In this document: positions 16,865 to 26,120 of the stretch, in pieces | Layout: every line of letters starts with the position of its first letter | Numbering within the stretch: position 1 is the first letter of the stretch | From: Halolamina pelagica | GTDB lineage: Archaea > Halobacteriota > Halobacteria > Halobacteriales > Haloferacaceae | Assembly (NCBI RefSeq): GCF_900115675.1 | Contig: NZ_FOXI01000002.1 | Coordinates: 310,001-374,000 of the forward strand | Direction of reading: 5' to 3' | DNA length: 64,000 nucleotides | Program-made: the position numbers and the translations under genes | The notes under the pieces: generated by a model | What the model was told of the DNA's origin: nothing | The model's input: the letters and a program-made list of their open reading frames with translations, nothing else | The model's database searches: none

Positions 16865-18124
16865 CTACTCCAGGTACGCCTCGGTCGCTCGCGCCAGCGC
16901 GGCGATCCCGTCGTCCAGTTCCTCGGGAGTACAGTGGCTGAACGAGAGCCGTGCCGACCGCTTCCCCCCTGTCCGGTCATCGACGGGCTCGGCGGCGGGC
17001 TGTCGGCCGCCGTCGCCGACGAAGAACCGCTCGCCCGGGAGGTAGGTCACGCCCTCCTCGGCCGCCAGGGGGAGCATGTCCTCCGCGTCGACGCCCTCGG
17101 GGAGCGTGACCCAGAGGAAGAACCCGCCCTCGGGTTCGGTCCACGACGAACCCGGCGGGAGGTGGCGCTCCAGCGCGTCGAGCATCGCGTCGCGACGTGT
17201 CTCGTACCCCTCGAGCAGGCGCTCCAGCGTCGGCTGGTAGTGGCCGGCGTCGAAGTAGCGCCCGAGCACGCTCTGGGTGAACGTGTTCGTGCCGCCGGCG
17301 GCCATGGTTCCGATCTGGTCGGCCAGCGCCTCGTCGGCGACGATCCAGCCCGTCCGGACGCCGGGGGCGATCGTCTTCGAGACGGTCCCGACCCGGATCA
17401 CCCGGCCAGCGTCGTCCATCGCCGCGAGCGGCGGCGGCGACTCGCCCCCGAAGCGGAGTTCGCCGTAGGCGTCGTCGGCGACGATCAGGAAGTCGTACTC
17501 CGCGGCGAGTTCGAGCACGCGCTCGCGGCGCTCGCGGGTGAGCGTCGCGCCCGTGGGGTTCTGGAACTCCGGGATCGTGTACAGCAGCTTCGGCGTCGCC
17601 TCGCCCGCGGCCTCGCGGGCGTCGAGCGTCGCCTCCAGCGCGTCGGGATCGAGGCCGTCCTCGTCGAGCGTGACACCCGTGAGTTCGGCGCTGCGGTTGT
17701 CCAGCACCGCGAGGCTCCAGACGAACGTCGGCGACTCGACGAGCACTTCGTCGCCGGGGTCGAGGAACGTCGAGGCGATGGCGTCCAGCGCGTAGGTCGC
17801 GCCGTTGGTGACGATCAACTCGTCGCGCGTGGCGTCGATCCCCCGATCGTGTTCCCGGGCCAACAGCCCGTCGTGCAGGCGCTCGACGTACTCGCCGCCG
17901 CCGTACTGGAGCACGTCGGCGCCCTCCTCCTCGAGAACGGTCTCGGTCGCCGCGACGAGTTCGGCCGTCGGGAACGATTCGGGGTAGGGGAAGCCGTACG
18001 TCAGCGGAACCGCGTCCTCGGCTGCGGGCGAGGCGCTGCTACCGTACCCCCCGCCGTCGAGACGCTCGCGCACCGTCGACGCGAACAGGTGGTCGAACCG
18101 GTCGTCGCGCGCTTGCTCGGCCAT
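16865..18124 (-). CDS. Class I/II PLP-dependent aminotransferase (AraT/LysN-like)
   Basis: A 419-residue fold-type I aminotransferase of the group with 2-aminoadipate and aromatic aminotransferases. Visible: YTIPEFQNPTGATLTRERR, ADDAYGELRFGG with the PLP Asp and Tyr, and VGTVSKTIAPGVRTGWIV with the Schiff-base Lys. The C-terminal WTEPEGGFFLWVTLP is typical of the family. ATG 18124 is preferred, since upstream codons are not conserved-looking. It follows the arginine genes on the same strand, but 282 bases and promoter signals separate them, so a role in arginine synthesis is not implied. The amino-acid substrate is unknown. Confidence 0.88.
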   Translation of the reverse strand: MAEQARDDRFDHLFASTVRERLDGGGYGSSASPAAEDAVPLTYGFPYPESFPTAELVAATETVLEEEGADVLQYGGGEYVERLHDGLLAREHDRGIDATRDELIVTNGATYALDAIASTFLDPGDEVLVESPTFVWSLAVLDNRSAELTGVTLDEDGLDPDALEATLDAREAAGEATPKLLYTIPEFQNPTGATLTRERRERVLELAAEYDFLIVADDAYGELRFGGESPPPLAAMDDAGRVIRVGTVSKTIAPGVRTGWIVADEALADQIGTMAAGGTNTFTQSVLGRYFDAGHYQPTLERLLEGYETRRDAMLDALERHLPPGSSWTEPEGGFFLWVTLPEGVDAEDMLPLAAEEGVTYLPGERFFVGDGGRQPAAEPVDDRTGGKRSARLSFSHCTPEELDDGIAALARATEAYLE

Positions 18125-18211
18125 GGGTGGGGTCGGCGGCGCCGCGGGATAAAGCCACCCGTGGCGGAAACAAGCGTCCACGTCCGGGGCTACAGCGACC
18201 ACCGGGCCGAC

Positions 18212-19168
18212 TCAGCTCAGCAGTCCCAGCACCCACCGAACGACTTCCGACCCGGCCAACAGGCCGCCCTCGACTCGCGAGAGCTTCCGCCCGGTCCAGA
18301 GGGCGGCGACGACCAGCACCGTAATCGCCGCCAGCCACGCGAGCGTCGAGAGCGCGGCCGCGCTCACCGAGAGCGGGTTGATGGTCGCGGCGAGCCCCAG
18401 CACCACGAGGAGGTTGAAGAGGTTGCTGCCGACGAGGTTCCCCACCGAGACGCCGAGGCTCCCGCGTCGGACGGCCACCAGCGAGACCGCGAGCTCCGGC
18501 GTCGACGTGCCGGCGGCGACGACGGTCCCGCCGATCACCCACTCCGAGACGCCGGCACCCCGGGCCAGGTTCGAGGCGGCCCGAACCATGAGGTCGCCGC
18601 TCACGAGTACCAGCGCCAGCCCGCCCACGAGCAGCACGGCGTCGCGCCCGCGGAACGAGACCCGTTCGGTCACCGCCCGCGTGACCGCGTCGGGGTCCGC
18701 CTCGGCCTGGCCGTCCCGCCCCGACTGGAGCAGATACAGCGTGTAGAGCACGGACAGGCCGGTCATCGCGACCCCCTCCGGCCGAGTCAGCGCGAGATCC
18801 AGGAGGAGCCCGCCGCCCGCTGCCGTGCCGGCGAGCAGCGCGATCCCGTCCCTGTGCAGGAGCGACCGGTCGATCGGGATCACGCGGATCAGCGCGACAA
18901 CGCCCATGACGAACGCGAGGTTGTAGACGTTCGAGCCGAGGACGTTCGCGACGGCGATGGTCTCCAGTCCCTTGAACGCCGCGTCGAGTGAGACGGCCAG
19001 TTCCGGCGTCGACGTGCCCGCGGCGACGACGGTCAGCCCGATCACGAGCTCCGAGAGCCCGAACCGCCGAGCGAGGCGCACGACGGCGTCGACGAGCAGT
19101 CGCGCGCCGACCCCGAGGCCGACGACCGACGCGAGGACGACGGCCAACTGGCTCAGCGTGCCGTCCAT
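18212..19168 (-). CDS. Calcium/sodium antiporter, CaCA family (YrbG-like)
   Basis: A 318-residue membrane protein with about ten hydrophobic segments in two homologous halves. Both alpha-repeats are intact: VIGLTVVAAGTSTPELAVSL in the N-half and VIGGTVVAAGTSTPELAVSL in the C-half, each followed by a GSN motif (VLGSNVYNLAF, LVGSNLFNLLV). These form the cation-binding site, and the transporter exchanges Ca2+ with Na+ or H+ across the cytoplasmic membrane. The start is ATG 19168; the longer frame adds a non-hydrophobic stretch unlike the family. Confidence 0.93.
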   Translation of the reverse strand: MDGTLSQLAVVLASVVGLGVGARLLVDAVVRLARRFGLSELVIGLTVVAAGTSTPELAVSLDAAFKGLETIAVANVLGSNVYNLAFVMGVVALIRVIPIDRSLLHRDGIALLAGTAAGGGLLLDLALTRPEGVAMTGLSVLYTLYLLQSGRDGQAEADPDAVTRAVTERVSFRGRDAVLLVGGLALVLVSGDLMVRAASNLARGAGVSEWVIGGTVVAAGTSTPELAVSLVAVRRGSLGVSVGNLVGSNLFNLLVVLGLAATINPLSVSAAALSTLAWLAAITVLVVAALWTGRKLSRVEGGLLAGSEVVRWVLGLLS

Positions 19169-19345
19169 CGGTCGAACTCCTGGATGTCGGGGGACGGTTC
19201 CAGCGGGCTGGGCATACGCGCGCTGTCTCCTTCCACCGGTATATCGGTACTGGCGAGCCGGATCACCCGGCGAAAAGCGTGTTACTTTCGCAGGTTGACG
19301 GATCGGAAAGGAGGGTTTTGAGCGGCCGCAGCCCAACAGCCGTGC

Positions 19346-20253
19346 ATGACCCGGACGACGCTGACGCGACGTGAGGCCCTCCGTGTCGGCGGCGCCGCCG
19401 CACTGGCCGGGATCGCCGGCTGTTCCGGCGGCGTCGGCGGGAACGCGAACGCGACCGTCTACGGCGAGTGGACGCCAGAGCGCGACGGCACGGGCGCGGA
19501 ACCGGGTGGTGAGTCGATGTGGGCGATGGAGCCCGTCGACTTGGCCGAGACCCGTTACGCGCTCGGCGACCGTACGACCTGATGGCCGCGTTCCTCGAAC
19601 CGCCGGTGCCGACGATGGAGTTCGGCGAACTCGACGCGGTGTACTACACGGGCGGGTGGACCACGTCGCTGTACGGCGTCGAGGCCGAGTTCGATTAGTC
19701 GACGATGATCACTGCCTCCCGGGAGGCGCTCGACGCCGAATCCGTCAACAGCACCTACCGCGACTACGAGTTCTACCGCGTCGACGCCACGCTGCACTCG
19801 TACCTCGTCGGCGTCGCCGATGGCCGGATCGCCATCTCGGCCAACGGCGGCCGGGACCGGGCGGCGCTCGAGTCGCTGATCGACGCCCGCGAGGACGGCG
19901 CGGGTCGGGTGGAGAACGACGGCCCGCTCGCGTCGATCCAGTCGGCGGTGGGGCAGGAGTCCTACACCCGGATCTCGATCGGTGACGAGGTGGGGATCCA
20001 GGTGGGCGAGACCACCCCGACCGCCGTCGCGACCGGGTTCAGCGTCACGGACACCGAAGACGAGCTGGTCCGCATCACTACCGGGTTCGTGCTGCCGGAG
20101 ACGGTCACCGATCCCGAAGCCGCGGTCGAAGGGCGTGTCAACGGTGACGCGGCCGTCGGGGTACTGCGCTTCGGCGACGCAGAGGTGGGCACGGAGGCCG
20201 GCGTCGTGATCGCGACCGAGGAACGCCCGGTCGCCGACGCGCTCTCGCTCTAA
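19346..20253 (+). pseudogene. Decayed Tat-type lipoprotein gene with a one-base deletion and an amber stop
   Basis: The frame begins MTRTTLTRREALRVGGAA, a twin-arginine signal, then a lipobox LAGIAGCSGG, so the ancestor was a lipid-anchored surface protein. The first frame stops at 19582. Adding one base near 19572 would read LGDRYDLMAAF straight into the next frame. That frame runs 19582-19695, meets TAG at 19696-19698 and continues, open and coding-like, to TAA at 20253 (includes ASREALDAESVNSTYRDYEF). Repaired length is about 302 residues. The 3' part from ATG 19705 could still be translated, but without a signal. The stop overlaps the convergent peptidase stop by four bases. I do not recognise the family. 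Confidence 0.75.
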
Positions 20254-21644
20254 GCGCGGTCGAACAGTTCGACGCTCGTCCGGACGCCGCTCCGGAAGCA
20301 GTCGAGCGCGAGGTTCTCGTCGGGCGAGTGGTTGTTCTCGTCCTCGTTCGCGTAGGGCACCGTCACGCAGGGCAGTCCCAACTCCCGCTCGAACACCGCC
20401 GTCGGGAGCGAGCCCCCGAGCGTCGGCTTCAGGATCGGCTCGGTCGGCCACGCGGCCGCGACGGCCTGCATTACGGGCTCGCGGATCGGGTGATCCAGCG
20501 GCGTCCGCTGGGGGTGCATCTGTCCCATCTTCGTGACTTCCACGTCGCAGACGCCGGTGGCGTGCCGGTGGACGTGGTCCTCGAAGGCCTCGTAGATCGC
20601 CTCGGGGTCCTGGTCGGCGACCAGGCGCATGTCCATCTTCAGCGTCGCCGTCGACGGCAGCACGGTCTTGCTTCCCTCGCCGCCGTAGCCGGAAGTGAAG
20701 CCGCAGATGTTGCAGGTCGGGTAGTAGAGCAGTTTCTCCAGGTAGCTCTCGCCCGGCCCCTCGGCGAACCGGTCGATGCCGAGGTCGGCCTTGATCGCCG
20801 CCTCGTCGAACGGCATCGCCGCCAGCGCCTCGCGGTCCTGCTGCTCGATCGGTCGCACGTCGTCGTAGAAACCGTCGATGGCGACGCGGCCGGTCTCGTC
20901 CTTGAGCGAGGCGACGATCCGGACCAGTTCCCACGCGGGGTTCGGGACCGGACCGCCGTAGTTCCCGGAGTGGAGGTCGCGGTTGGGTCCCGTTACGTCC
21001 ACTTGGACGTACTGCATCCCGCGAGCGCCCATCAGGACGTGCGGGCGCCCCGACTCGTCGATGGGGCCGTCGGCGACGTACGCGAGGTCGGCGTCGCCGA
21101 GCACGTCGGCGTACTCCCGGACGACGCCGTCGAGGTTGGGGCTGCCGCTCTCCTCCTCGCCCTCGAGCAGGAGGGTGACGTTGGTCGGCAGGCCCGTGGT
21201 CTCCCGCAGCGCCCGGACAGCACAGAGGTGGGCGAACCACTGGCCCTTGTTGTCGCCGGCGCCGCGGGCGTGGATGCGTTCGCGGCCGTCCGGGCCCTCG
21301 CGGACCGTCGGCTCGAACGGCGGTGTCGTCCACTCGTCGGGGTCGGCCGGCTGCACGTCGTAGTGGCCGTAGACGAAGGTGGTGGGGGCGCCGCCGTCGG
21401 CAGTCGCCTCGTCAACTGCCGCCGCGTCAGCCTCGGCCCGGGCGATCACGGCCGGCTGTCCCGGCGTCTCGACGCGCACCACGTCGTCGAACCCGTACTG
21501 CAGACAGAGGTCCTGGACCAGGTCCACGCAGTCGGCGACGCCCTCGCCGGTCGCGCTGATCGAGGGCTGGGAGAGGAGTTCGAAGAGGTCGTCCACCTGC
21601 TCGGCCTCGTGGTCGGCGACGAACTGCCTCGCGGCCTCGCTCAT
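20250..21644 (-). CDS. M20-family dipeptidase (CNDP/DUG1-like)
   Basis: A 464-residue zinc peptidase. Metal ligands and catalytic residues: VYGHYDVQPADPDEW (His and Asp), ARGAGDNKGQWFAHL (bridging Asp), LLEGEEESGSPN (the Glu-Glu pair), YVADGPIDESG, and the late His in NEDENNHSPDENLAL. The dimerisation domain, containing DLHSGNYGGPVPNP, lies in the middle. It hydrolyses short peptides or N-acyl amino acids in the cytoplasm. The stop codons of this gene and the convergent decayed lipoprotein gene share CTAA. Confidence 0.92.
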   Translation of the reverse strand: MSEAARQFVADHEAEQVDDLFELLSQPSISATGEGVADCVDLVQDLCLQYGFDDVVRVETPGQPAVIARAEADAAAVDEATADGGAPTTFVYGHYDVQPADPDEWTTPPFEPTVREGPDGRERIHARGAGDNKGQWFAHLCAVRALRETTGLPTNVTLLLEGEEESGSPNLDGVVREYADVLGDADLAYVADGPIDESGRPHVLMGARGMQYVQVDVTGPNRDLHSGNYGGPVPNPAWELVRIVASLKDETGRVAIDGFYDDVRPIEQQDREALAAMPFDEAAIKADLGIDRFAEGPGESYLEKLLYYPTCNICGFTSGYGGEGSKTVLPSTATLKMDMRLVADQDPEAIYEAFEDHVHRHATGVCDVEVTKMGQMHPQRTPLDHPIREPVMQAVAAAWPTEPILKPTLGGSLPTAVFERELGLPCVTVPYANEDENNHSPDENLALDCFRSGVRTSVELFDRA

Positions 21645-21757
21645 CGGCGCTCACCCGGGGTCGTGTGCATGTGTATTCGTGACGGGGCACGGGGTAAATC
21701 CCCATCGAACCCGGCGACCGACGGTCGCGCTGCGGTGATCCCCGGGCCGGCACTGGC

Positions 21758-22249
21758 TCACTCGACTCGGCCCAGCGCGATCTCGCGAGCGGTGTCGTCG
21801 GGGGGTTCGGTCGTCAGTTCGATCGTGTCCACCCACTTGACGCTCTCCCAGCAGTCGGCGTCGGCCGGCTGCACGAGCCGCGCCGGGCCGCCGTGTGCCG
21901 TCGGGAGCGGTTCGCCGTCGAGTTCGAGCGCCAGCACGGCGTCCTCGAGTCGGTCGAGCCGGAAGGAACAGGCGTAGTCGCCGTCCATCGCGTGGACCAG
22001 CGCGAACTGGCTCGCCGGGGTCGGGTCGACCATGTCTAGGAGGTCGCCCACACGGACGCCGCGCCAGGAGAGCCCTTTCGCGATCCAGCCGGCCTCGCAG
22101 TCGAAGTCGCCGGTGAACGACGCCGTCGGGAGCGCCGCGAGGTCGTCGGCGTCGAACCTCCGGGGACGCCCGACGCTCCCGCGAACGGTCAGCGTCCAGT
22201 CGTCGGTCGTGACCTCCTCCGGAACGTCGTGGCTGGGGAGTCCGGCCAT
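21758..22249 (-). CDS. Small molybdopterin-binding-domain protein (sulfite oxidase/MsrP-like)
   Basis: A 163-residue protein that is essentially one oxidoreductase molybdopterin-binding domain. WTLTVRGSVGRPRRFDADDL opens the fold; FDCEAGWIAKGLSWRGVRVGDLL carries the Cys expected to bind molybdenum; GGPARLVQPADADCWESVKWV is the family end block. No signal peptide and no dimerisation domain are present, so it is shorter than sulfite oxidases. Neighbours do not name a substrate. The gene lies between the M20 peptidase and serA on the same strand. Confidence 0.82.
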   Translation of the reverse strand: MAGLPSHDVPEEVTTDDWTLTVRGSVGRPRRFDADDLAALPTASFTGDFDCEAGWIAKGLSWRGVRVGDLLDMVDPTPASQFALVHAMDGDYACSFRLDRLEDAVLALELDGEPLPTAHGGPARLVQPADADCWESVKWVDTIELTTEPPDDTAREIALGRVE

Positions 22250-22339
22250 CGGTCGGGGTTGTGGCTAGTGACGCATGAATCCCGGCACGAACCAGTACGG
22301 GCGGGGTTCTGCCGGGCGATACGGTTGTCGCCGGACCGG

Positions 22340-23914
22340 TCAGAGCGACAACTGCGTCACGTCGATGATCCGACCGTCGCCCGTCAGTTCCGCCATCGCC
22401 GAGTCGGGCACGACGTCGTCGAGGCTGTACACCGTCAGCGCCTCGCCGCCGATGGTCTCCCGGGCGTTGTACATCCCCGCGATGTTGACGCCGTGGTCGC
22501 CGAGGACGGTCCCGATGTGGCCGATCACGCCCGGTGCGTCCTCGTTGCGCGCGACGAGCATCTGGCCGTGGGGGAGCGCGTCGACGCGGTAGCCGTCGAT
22601 CGAGACCAGTCGGGGTTCCTCGCCGGTGAACAGGGTGCCCGACACCGCGAGGTCGTCCGTACCGTCGCCGACGGTCACGGTCAGCAGGCTCCGGAAGTCC
22701 TCGGAGCTCCGGGTCTTGGTCTCGGTCACGTCGACGCCGCGCTCCTCGGCCACCCGGGGCGCGTTGACCGCGTTGACCTGCCACTCGAGCGGTTCGAAGG
22801 CCCCCTGCAGCGCGCTGGCGGTGACCAGTTCCACGTCCTCCTCGGCGATCTCGCCGGCGTAGGACACCTCGATCTCCTCGATGCGGCCGTCGAACAGGCC
22901 AGCGGCCACCCGGCCGGCGGTCTCCGCGAGCCCGATGTACGGTTCGATCCGCGGGAACGCGCTCTCGTCGACCGACGGCGCGTTGAGCGCGTTCATCACC
23001 GGTTCGTCGTCGAACGCCGCGAGCACCTGCTCGGCGGTGGCGACGGCGACGTGCTCCTGTGCCTCCGCGGTGGAGGCGCCGAGGTGGGGCGTGAGCACGA
23101 TGTCCTCGACCTCCCGCAGTCGGGAGCCCTCCGGCAGGGGCTCGTCGGCGAAGACGTCGAGCGCCGCGCCGGCGACGACGCCGTCCTCGACGGCGTCGGC
23201 CAGCGCGGCCTCGTCGACGACGCCCCCGCGGGCGACGTTGATCACGTAGCCGTCCTCCATCCGCGCCAACTCCTCCTCGCCGATCAGCCCCTCCGTCTCG
23301 TCGGTCAGCGGGACGTGGACCGTGAGGAAGTCGGCGCGGTCGATACACTCGTCCAGGTCGACCAGTTCGGCGCCCATCTGTTCGGCGCGCTCCTCGCTGA
23401 TGTAGGGGTCGTACGCGACGAGATCCATCCCCAGCGAACCCAGCCGCTTGGCGGCCTCCTGCCCCACGCGGCCGAGGCCGACGATGCCCAGCGTCTTGCC
23501 GTCGAGTTCGGTGCCGAGGAACTCCCCCTTCGCCCAGGCGCCCTCGACCATGCGCCCGTGGGCCTGCGGGATCGAGCGCGCGGTGGCGAACGTCATCCCG
23601 ACGGTGTGTTCGGCGGCCGCGCGGACGTTCCCCTCCGGTGCGTTCGCGACGATCACGCCGTGGTCGGTGGCGGCGTCGATGTCGATGTTGTCGACGCCGA
23701 TGCCGGCGCGCCCGACGATCTGGAGGTTCGGCGCGGCCGCGAACAGTTCCTCGCTCACGTCGGTGCCGGAGCGGACGATCAACGCGTCGGCGTCGCCGAC
23801 GGCGTCCAGCAGTGCCGTCCCGGCGACGTCGTAGGCCGTAACTACCTCGTGGCCCTCCCCTCGAAGCCGCTCGATCCCGGCGTCGGCGATCGGATCCGTA
23901 ACGAGTACTCGCAC
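22340..23914 (-). CDS. serA: D-3-phosphoglycerate dehydrogenase
   Basis: A 524-residue long-form enzyme oxidising 3-phosphoglycerate with NAD+, the first step to serine. The catalytic and NAD domain occupies roughly 1-310: GKTLGIVGLGRVGQEAAKRL is the NAD motif, INVARGGVVDEAAL supplies the catalytic Arg region and VLTPHLGASTAEAQ the catalytic His. An intervening domain follows and the last 75 residues are an ACT domain (ARNEDAPGVIGHIG) for serine feedback. The start is GTG 23914 before RVLVTDPIADAG, 25 bases from a TATA-like box. Divergent from serB. Confidence 0.95.
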   Translation of the reverse strand: MRVLVTDPIADAGIERLRGEGHEVVTAYDVAGTALLDAVGDADALIVRSGTDVSEELFAAAPNLQIVGRAGIGVDNIDIDAATDHGVIVANAPEGNVRAAAEHTVGMTFATARSIPQAHGRMVEGAWAKGEFLGTELDGKTLGIVGLGRVGQEAAKRLGSLGMDLVAYDPYISEERAEQMGAELVDLDECIDRADFLTVHVPLTDETEGLIGEEELARMEDGYVINVARGGVVDEAALADAVEDGVVAGAALDVFADEPLPEGSRLREVEDIVLTPHLGASTAEAQEHVAVATAEQVLAAFDDEPVMNALNAPSVDESAFPRIEPYIGLAETAGRVAAGLFDGRIEEIEVSYAGEIAEEDVELVTASALQGAFEPLEWQVNAVNAPRVAEERGVDVTETKTRSSEDFRSLLTVTVGDGTDDLAVSGTLFTGEEPRLVSIDGYRVDALPHGQMLVARNEDAPGVIGHIGTVLGDHGVNIAGMYNARETIGGEALTVYSLDDVVPDSAMAELTGDGRIIDVTQLSL

Positions 23915-23938
23915 GGGCGGAGTGAGCAACCCGCCGGG

Positions 23939-23950
23939 GTTAACGCTTTC
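23939..23950 (-). promoter_or_regulatory. TATA-like box for serA
   Basis: gttaacgctttc (GAAAGCGTTAAC on the minus strand) is centred about 29 bases before GTG 23914. It shares the 164-base serA/serB divergent gap with the serB box at 24051. Confidence 0.45.
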
Positions 23951-24050
23951 TCCACCGTGGTACCGACCCACGCCCGATATTGGACACGATCGTGGATGTA
24001 TGTGGAGGAGACCCTCTCGTTCTGTTCAGTCCTGTGCGCTTTCACAACAG

Positions 24051-24060
24051 GAATAACCCC
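24051..24060 (+). promoter_or_regulatory. TATA-like box for serB
   Basis: gaataacccc is centred 24 bases before ATG 24079, giving a leaderless transcript and ruling against the longer frame from 23980. Confidence 0.5.
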
Positions 24061-24078
24061 GGCGCCCACAGGGAGGGT

Positions 24079-24717
24079 ATGAGCCTCGTCGCCTTCGACT
24101 TCGACGGCACGCTCTCGGACTCCGAGATGCTGATCGCGCTGGGCGAGCGCCACGGCGTCGCCGACGGGATCGGCGAGATCACCGCCCGCGCGATGCGGGG
24201 GGAGATCTCCTACGCCGAGAGCCTGCGGGAACGCGCGGCGATGGTCGCCGGACTGCCCGAACACGAGGCCGCCGCGGCCTACGAGGAGACAACGCTCCGC
24301 CCGGGCGCCGCCGACGTGATCGAGCGACTGAACGACGCCGGCCACACCACCGCGATCCTGACGGGCGGGTTCACGCCCGGCGTCGAGGCGGCGCTGACGC
24401 GCGACGGCGCGAGCGTCGACCGCATCGTCGCGAACGACCTGCCGGCGGCCGAGGGGGAACTCACCGGCGAGGTCGAGGGGCCGCTGATCGAGGGGACCAA
24501 GGACGACGCGCTGCGGGACCTCTATGAGGAGTACGGGGTCGACGTGGCGAACACCGTCGCGGTCGGCGACGGCGCGAACGACCTGCCGATGCTGCAGGCG
24601 GCGGGTCACGCCGTCGGGTTCGAGCCGAAGGACGCCGTGGAACCCCACTGCGACGACGTGGTGACGACGATGGACGCGCTGGCGGTACTGTTCGAGCGGA
24701 CGGGGCTGCTCGACTGA
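24079..24717 (+). CDS. serB: Phosphoserine phosphatase
   Basis: A 212-residue HAD phosphatase, the last serine step. VAFDFDGTLSDSEM is motif I with the DxD pair, AILTGGFTPGVEAAL is motif II, the motif III Lys is in EGTKDDALRD, and VAVGDGANDLPMLQAAGH is the strong SerB-type motif IV. MRGEISYAESLRERAAMVAG is the helical cap typical of SerB. It is divergent from serA. Phosphoserine aminotransferase is not adjacent; the class V enzyme at 27008 is a candidate. Confidence 0.93.
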   Translation: MSLVAFDFDGTLSDSEMLIALGERHGVADGIGEITARAMRGEISYAESLRERAAMVAGLPEHEAAAAYEETTLRPGAADVIERLNDAGHTTAILTGGFTPGVEAALTRDGASVDRIVANDLPAAEGELTGEVEGPLIEGTKDDALRDLYEEYGVDVANTVAVGDGANDLPMLQAAGHAVGFEPKDAVEPHCDDVVTTMDALAVLFERTGLLD

Positions 24718-24898
24718 GGAGCGGGACCCGAGGGCGCCTACGCCACACCGGGGAGAACGAGTACCGAAACCGATCGGTTGTGGCTGGATCGTGAACGAAT
24801 CGCGGGTGTCGATATCGCCCGACGGTGATCAGGTGTATTTTGCTTGCAGGTAGAGCCACGAAATGTCGGCAACGAGGGGGAACAGGCGTCACCGCCAA

Positions 24899-24910
24899 CA
24901 AGTTTATGGC
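24899..24910 (+). promoter_or_regulatory. TATA box for the rhodanese/MBL gene
   Basis: caagtttatggc is centred about 32 bases before ATG 24937. The rest of the 219-base gap after serB (24718-24936) shows no other gene I can support. Confidence 0.55.
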
Positions 24911-24936
24911 TTCGGCAGTTCGTAATATTGGACGTA

Positions 24937-26061
24937 ATGAGCAAGACCGATATCGACGCTGCTGAGGTCGCACGTCGCATCGCGGAGGACGACGCGGAGG
25001 AGCCGTTCCTGCTCGACGTACGGAACGAGTCGGACTACGAGGAGTGGCAGATCCCGGGCAGCACCAACCTCCCGGTGTACGACGAACTCCTGGCACACGA
25101 CTTCTCCGGCCTCGAGTCCCACCTCGACGACCTCCCCGAGGACACCGAGATCGCCGTCGTCTGCGCCGCGGGCGTCACGTCCGCGCGGGCCGCGGATTTC
25201 CTCCGCGACCACGGCTACGACGCCAAATCCATCCCGGACGGGATGAACGGCTGGGGACGCGTCCACCGCGAGTACGAGGTCGACGACGCCGACGGCGTCG
25301 TGCAGATCGTCCGCCCCGGAACCGGCTGTATCTCCTATCTCGCCCACGACGGCGACGAAGCCGTCGTCGTCGACCCGACACAGTACGTCGATCGGTACCT
25401 GAACGCGGCCGACGAGCGCGATCTCGAGATCGTCGGCGTCGCCGACACGCACGCCCACGCCGACCACGTCTCCGGCGCGCGTCGACTGGCCGGCGAACTC
25501 GACGTTCCCTACTACCTCCACGGCGACGACGCGGGCGACCTCGAGGACGTGACCGAGGTCGCGGACGGCGACACGGTTCCCGTCGGCGATCGCGCTCTGG
25601 ACGTTCACTTCACCCCCGGCCACACGCCGGGCAGCGTCTCCTTCCGGTTCGGCGACGCGCTGCTCTCGGGGGACACGCTGTTCCTCCGGAGCGTCGGCCG
25701 GCCCGACCTGGAGGACAGCTCGGAGGAGGCGGTCCGCGAGGCGGCGAGCCAGCTGTACGACAGCCTCGAGGGCCTGACCGAGCTCCCGGACGACACGGTC
25801 GTGCTCCCGGGTCACTTCAGCGACGAGGAGGTCCGACCGCTCGCGACGAAGCTCGGCGAGCTACGCGCCGAGACGACGAACGAACTCCTGAGCTACGTCG
25901 CCGACGGCGACGAGGAATCGTTCGTCGAGACCATCGTCGAGAGTCTCTCCGACGAGCCCGCGAACTACAACCAGATCAAGCAGATCAACTGGGGCAAAGA
26001 GCAGCCGAGCGGCGACGTGGAGTCGCTCGAACTCGGTCCCAACAACTGCGCAGCCAACTGA
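24937..26061 (+). CDS. Rhodanese-metallo-beta-lactamase fusion, persulfide dioxygenase-like
   Basis: A 374-residue two-domain protein. Residues about 8-110 are a rhodanese (EPFLLDVRNESDYEEWQIPG) with the active-site loop VVCAAGVTSARAAD carrying the persulfide Cys. Residues about 125-330 are a metallo-beta-lactamase domain with THAHADHVSGARRLAGEL, TPGHTPGSVSFRFGDALLSG and LPGHFSDEE as metal ligands. The order is reversed relative to many ETHE1-rhodanese fusions, where rhodanese is C-terminal. It likely handles glutathione-like or low-molecular-weight thiol persulfides in sulfur detoxification; that is inferred from the family. The redox genes downstream (thioredoxin, DUF2892 protein) fit a sulfur or redox neighbourhood. 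Confidence 0.9.
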   Translation: MSKTDIDAAEVARRIAEDDAEEPFLLDVRNESDYEEWQIPGSTNLPVYDELLAHDFSGLESHLDDLPEDTEIAVVCAAGVTSARAADFLRDHGYDAKSIPDGMNGWGRVHREYEVDDADGVVQIVRPGTGCISYLAHDGDEAVVVDPTQYVDRYLNAADERDLEIVGVADTHAHADHVSGARRLAGELDVPYYLHGDDAGDLEDVTEVADGDTVPVGDRALDVHFTPGHTPGSVSFRFGDALLSGDTLFLRSVGRPDLEDSSEEAVREAASQLYDSLEGLTELPDDTVVLPGHFSDEEVRPLATKLGELRAETTNELLSYVADGDEESFVETIVESLSDEPANYNQIKQINWGKEQPSGDVESLELGPNNCAAN

Positions 26062-26120
26062 TCGGCCCGATCAGCTGCTGAGAGCGACGCGCCCTGTCGC
26101 TCGAAGCGGTTTCGCCGCTT

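Noticed and set aside
16713-17045. A 110-codon plus-strand frame in the argG upstream gap
   Set aside because: It overlaps the aminotransferase 3' end in antisense and has Ser/Arg/Gly-rich shadow composition; the minus-strand mini-gene fits promoter signals better.
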